Shown one piece after another: positions 15,022 through 16,911 of a DNA stretch of 16,911 nucleotides. Source of the DNA: JAZDJP01 sp043803805. Its GTDB lineage: Bacteria > Planctomycetota > JAZDJP01. Numbering within the stretch: position 1 is the stretch's first letter; each line of letters begins with the position of its first letter. Both the position numbers and the translations under genes were made by a program. The stretch spans positions 1 through 16,911 of the forward strand of contig JAZDJP010000035.1 in NCBI GenBank assembly GCA_043803805.1, read 5' to 3'. Under the pieces are notes generated by a model. It searched no databases. It saw nothing but the letters and a program-made list of their open reading frames with translations, and had not been told where the DNA came from.

Positions 15022-16911
15022 ATGAAGCCACACCTCTCGCCCCTCGCAAGAGCTCTTCTCGATTTAAATCACGACGGGGTTCGTGCCATCACCGATACGA
15101 TCCCGGAGAATTCCCCGTTGTATTCCGCCTGTCGCGCCATCCGGAAAGCCGTGGACGCCCTCGATCTCATACTGCCAACCGAACAAGCGCTCCTCGCCCT
15201 CCGGGAATTCATTGATCATCCGCCGGATGACCCCGAACTATTCTTCCTGCTTCTGGGCATGGGCGTGCAACTTTCCAGTCGTCTCAACCGCATGGGAGAC
15301 GCGCAGAGACTCTCACGATTGATGAAAACGCTCCTGGACGACACCCACCCTCGCGAGATGAAAGCCTTCTGGCTCTTGAATGAATACTTCCAACATCAAG
15401 GGGTTTTGAATTATTCCGATTGTCGAACGCGCCTGGATGAAGCCCTCTCACTGAATCTCCCGCGTGACACCGGATTTTGGATCCGTCTCAAACACAACCG
15501 CACGAATCTTGCCATTTCAGAAATGGACTTTTCCACAGCGGAAAATAATTTGGCGGAGATTGAAGCGCTCGTTCCTCACCATCCCTATGTCGCCAAAGTA
15601 TATTATATCCTAAAAGCCGAATTGTATCGGAGCCTCGGGAATGCCGACGAAGCGCTCGCGATCCTTGCAGCCCTCCCGCCCACCGGGTACGCTCATCGGG
15701 TGTCGTTAGTCCGGCTTGGCCTGCTTTTTGACACGGGACGGTGGGAGGAATACGACCGGGAACTTGCAACTCTTGAGAAAGATCCTAATTTTTCACCGGG
15801 ACACATTCTGCTCCTCCGGGCCTGGAAAGCGCTCGGACAAAACGATCTGGAAAAATCCCGCGAACTTGCCCGGGAGGCCATTTCTCCCTCCAAAACAGGC
15901 CTTTACCCTCATCACATTCTCTCCAGCTCCATCGAAATCCTCGCCTCCGTGGAACTATCCCTCCGCAATCCCAAAGCCGCGCGAACTCTTCTCGAAATGA
16001 TCGATTCCCCAATGAACAAGCCCAACGTTCGCGTATTTTTGATGCGGCTTTTTCTTCTTGAAAAGAACGAACCGCAAGCCGCCATCTTTCTCAAACGCAC
16101 CCTTGATATGGGCCGCTATGGGATCAAATTTCTTGCCCGCGAACTCCGGGAGGCGCACGAGGTCACCGGCCATCAAATGGAAAAACTCCGGGACCTGGCT
16201 TCCCGGTTGCCTTCCGTGTCGCCAACACCCACTGTTTCCGCCTCTTCGTCCGAATCCACCCCGCTCCCGACACTCCTTGGCGAAAACGCCGCCATCCGCA
16301 AGGCGAAAACACTCATCAAGAAATATGCGCCTCTGGATACAACCGTTCTTATCACGGGCGAAACCGGAACGGGCAAGGACGTCGTCGCACGGCTCATCCA
16401 CGAATCCAGTTCCCGCGCGGAGCATCCTTTTACCGCCGTCAACTGCGCGAGCATCAGTGACACGCTCATGGAAGCGGAACTCTTTGGCTACGTGAAAGGC
16501 GCTTTTACGGGAGCCAGTTCCGACCACGACGGCCTTTTCACGACGGCGGGGAAAGGGACGCTTTTTCTTGACGATGTGGAATCCATGCCGGCGCGGCTTC
16601 AGGCGGGGCTCCTGCGCGTCCTGGAATCGGGCGAAATCCGTCCTGTCGGGGGAACGATCATCCGGAAGACCACGGCGCGGATCGTGGCGGCAACCAACGT
16701 ACCACTCGATGAACTTGTCAAGAAAGGGACATTCCGGGAAGATTTGTTCTATCGGCTGGCGCGATTCGAAATCACTCTGCCGCCGCTACGGGAGAGAAAA
16801 GACGATATCCCGCTTCTCGCAAAGCACTTCCTGACCAAGATCTACGCGAGCCACACCGAAGGAGCACCCACGATGGGGGAATCGCTGCTTCACGCGTTCG
16901 AAGGGCACGAC
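15022..16911 (+). CDS. Sigma-54-dependent transcriptional activator R3, partial (runs off the right edge)
   Basis: A continuous open frame of 630 codons starts at ATG 15022 and has no stop before the window ends. It is a full-length paralogue of R2. The N-terminal helical, TPR-like half begins with SPLARALLDLNHDGVRAI and has the shared blocks PELFFLLLGMGVQLS and RWEEYDRELATLEK. The AAA+ domain has Walker A GETGTGKD (from 446), GAFTGA (from 493), LFLDDV and FREDLFYRLARFE. Walker B again has DD. The DNA-binding end is missing because the window stops soon after the AAA+ domain. No Shine-Dalgarno precedes the ATG, as for R2. It is divergent from the module B operon and most likely controls the sigma-54 promoter at 14908-14923. 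Confidence 0.93.
   Translation, partial: MKPHLSPLARALLDLNHDGVRAITDTIPENSPLYSACRAIRKAVDALDLILPTEQALLALREFIDHPPDDPELFFLLLGMGVQLSSRLNRMGDAQRLSRLMKTLLDDTHPREMKAFWLLNEYFQHQGVLNYSDCRTRLDEALSLNLPRDTGFWIRLKHNRTNLAISEMDFSTAENNLAEIEALVPHHPYVAKVYYILKAELYRSLGNADEALAILAALPPTGYAHRVSLVRLGLLFDTGRWEEYDRELATLEKDPNFSPGHILLLRAWKALGQNDLEKSRELAREAISPSKTGLYPHHILSSSIEILASVELSLRNPKAARTLLEMIDSPMNKPNVRVFLMRLFLLEKNEPQAAIFLKRTLDMGRYGIKFLARELREAHEVTGHQMEKLRDLASRLPSVSPTPTVSASSSESTPLPTLLGENAAIRKAKTLIKKYAPLDTTVLITGETGTGKDVVARLIHESSSRAEHPFTAVNCASISDTLMEAELFGYVKGAFTGASSDHDGLFTTAGKGTLFLDDVESMPARLQAGLLRVLESGEIRPVGGTIIRKTTARIVAATNVPLDELVKKGTFREDLFYRLARFEITLPPLRERKDDIPLLAKHFLTKIYASHTEGAPTMGESLLHAFEGHD

Overview
The window is chromosomal DNA of a Gram-negative-type bacterium. 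Evidence for this is two sigma-54-dependent regulators with matching -24/-12 promoters, an exported VIT/von Willebrand A protein, a GlnE-type glutamine synthetase adenylyltransferase, and inner-membrane proteins. GC content is uneven: very high in glnE, moderate in the right half, and lower in the first 0.8 kb and in the regulator promoters. The phylum cannot be fixed from this sequence. The GlnE with ACT domains and the TPR-like sigma-54 activators would fit a PVC, deltaproteobacterial or candidate-phylum genome.

Left part (1-6929). The window opens in the last 40 codons of an IS4-type transposase. These converge on a five-helix membrane protein (minus strand) whose final codons seem to run into the IS end. 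A short spacer with palindromic repeats follows. Next comes glnE (minus, 931-4578), with an N-terminal ACT-like region. It is divergent from a secreted VIT-vWA protein (plus, 4692-6929), and a 15-bp palindrome lies between the two.

Right part (about 6931-16911). This is the interesting region. It holds a tandem series of related modules. Each module has a minus-strand operon with a sigma-54 promoter that ends in a FeeM-like N-acyl amino acid synthase, and a divergent plus-strand sigma-54 activator with a TPR-like sensor half and a winged-helix C-terminus. Module A is a DUF2892-like membrane protein plus FeeM-like synthase (8344 to 7319), with regulator R2 (8497-10758). Module B is an E2-like acyltransferase, an epimerase with a Cys/His insertion, and a glycosyltransferase fused to a FeeM-like domain (14874 to 10765), with regulator R3 (15022 to beyond the right edge). 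A third, older copy survives only as a regulator C-terminus (about 7147-7314) preceded by a 10-bp minisatellite. The two divergent promoter regions align without gaps over about 55 bp, with the same spacing between the sigma-54 promoter and an upstream motif.

Inferred role: both modules should make acylated amino-acid-type products. Module B should add sugar modification and possibly a second acyl transfer, giving a glycosylated lipo-amino acid. Each operon would be switched on by its own sigma-54 activator. The enzyme families and promoters are read from the sequence; the product and its signal are inference.
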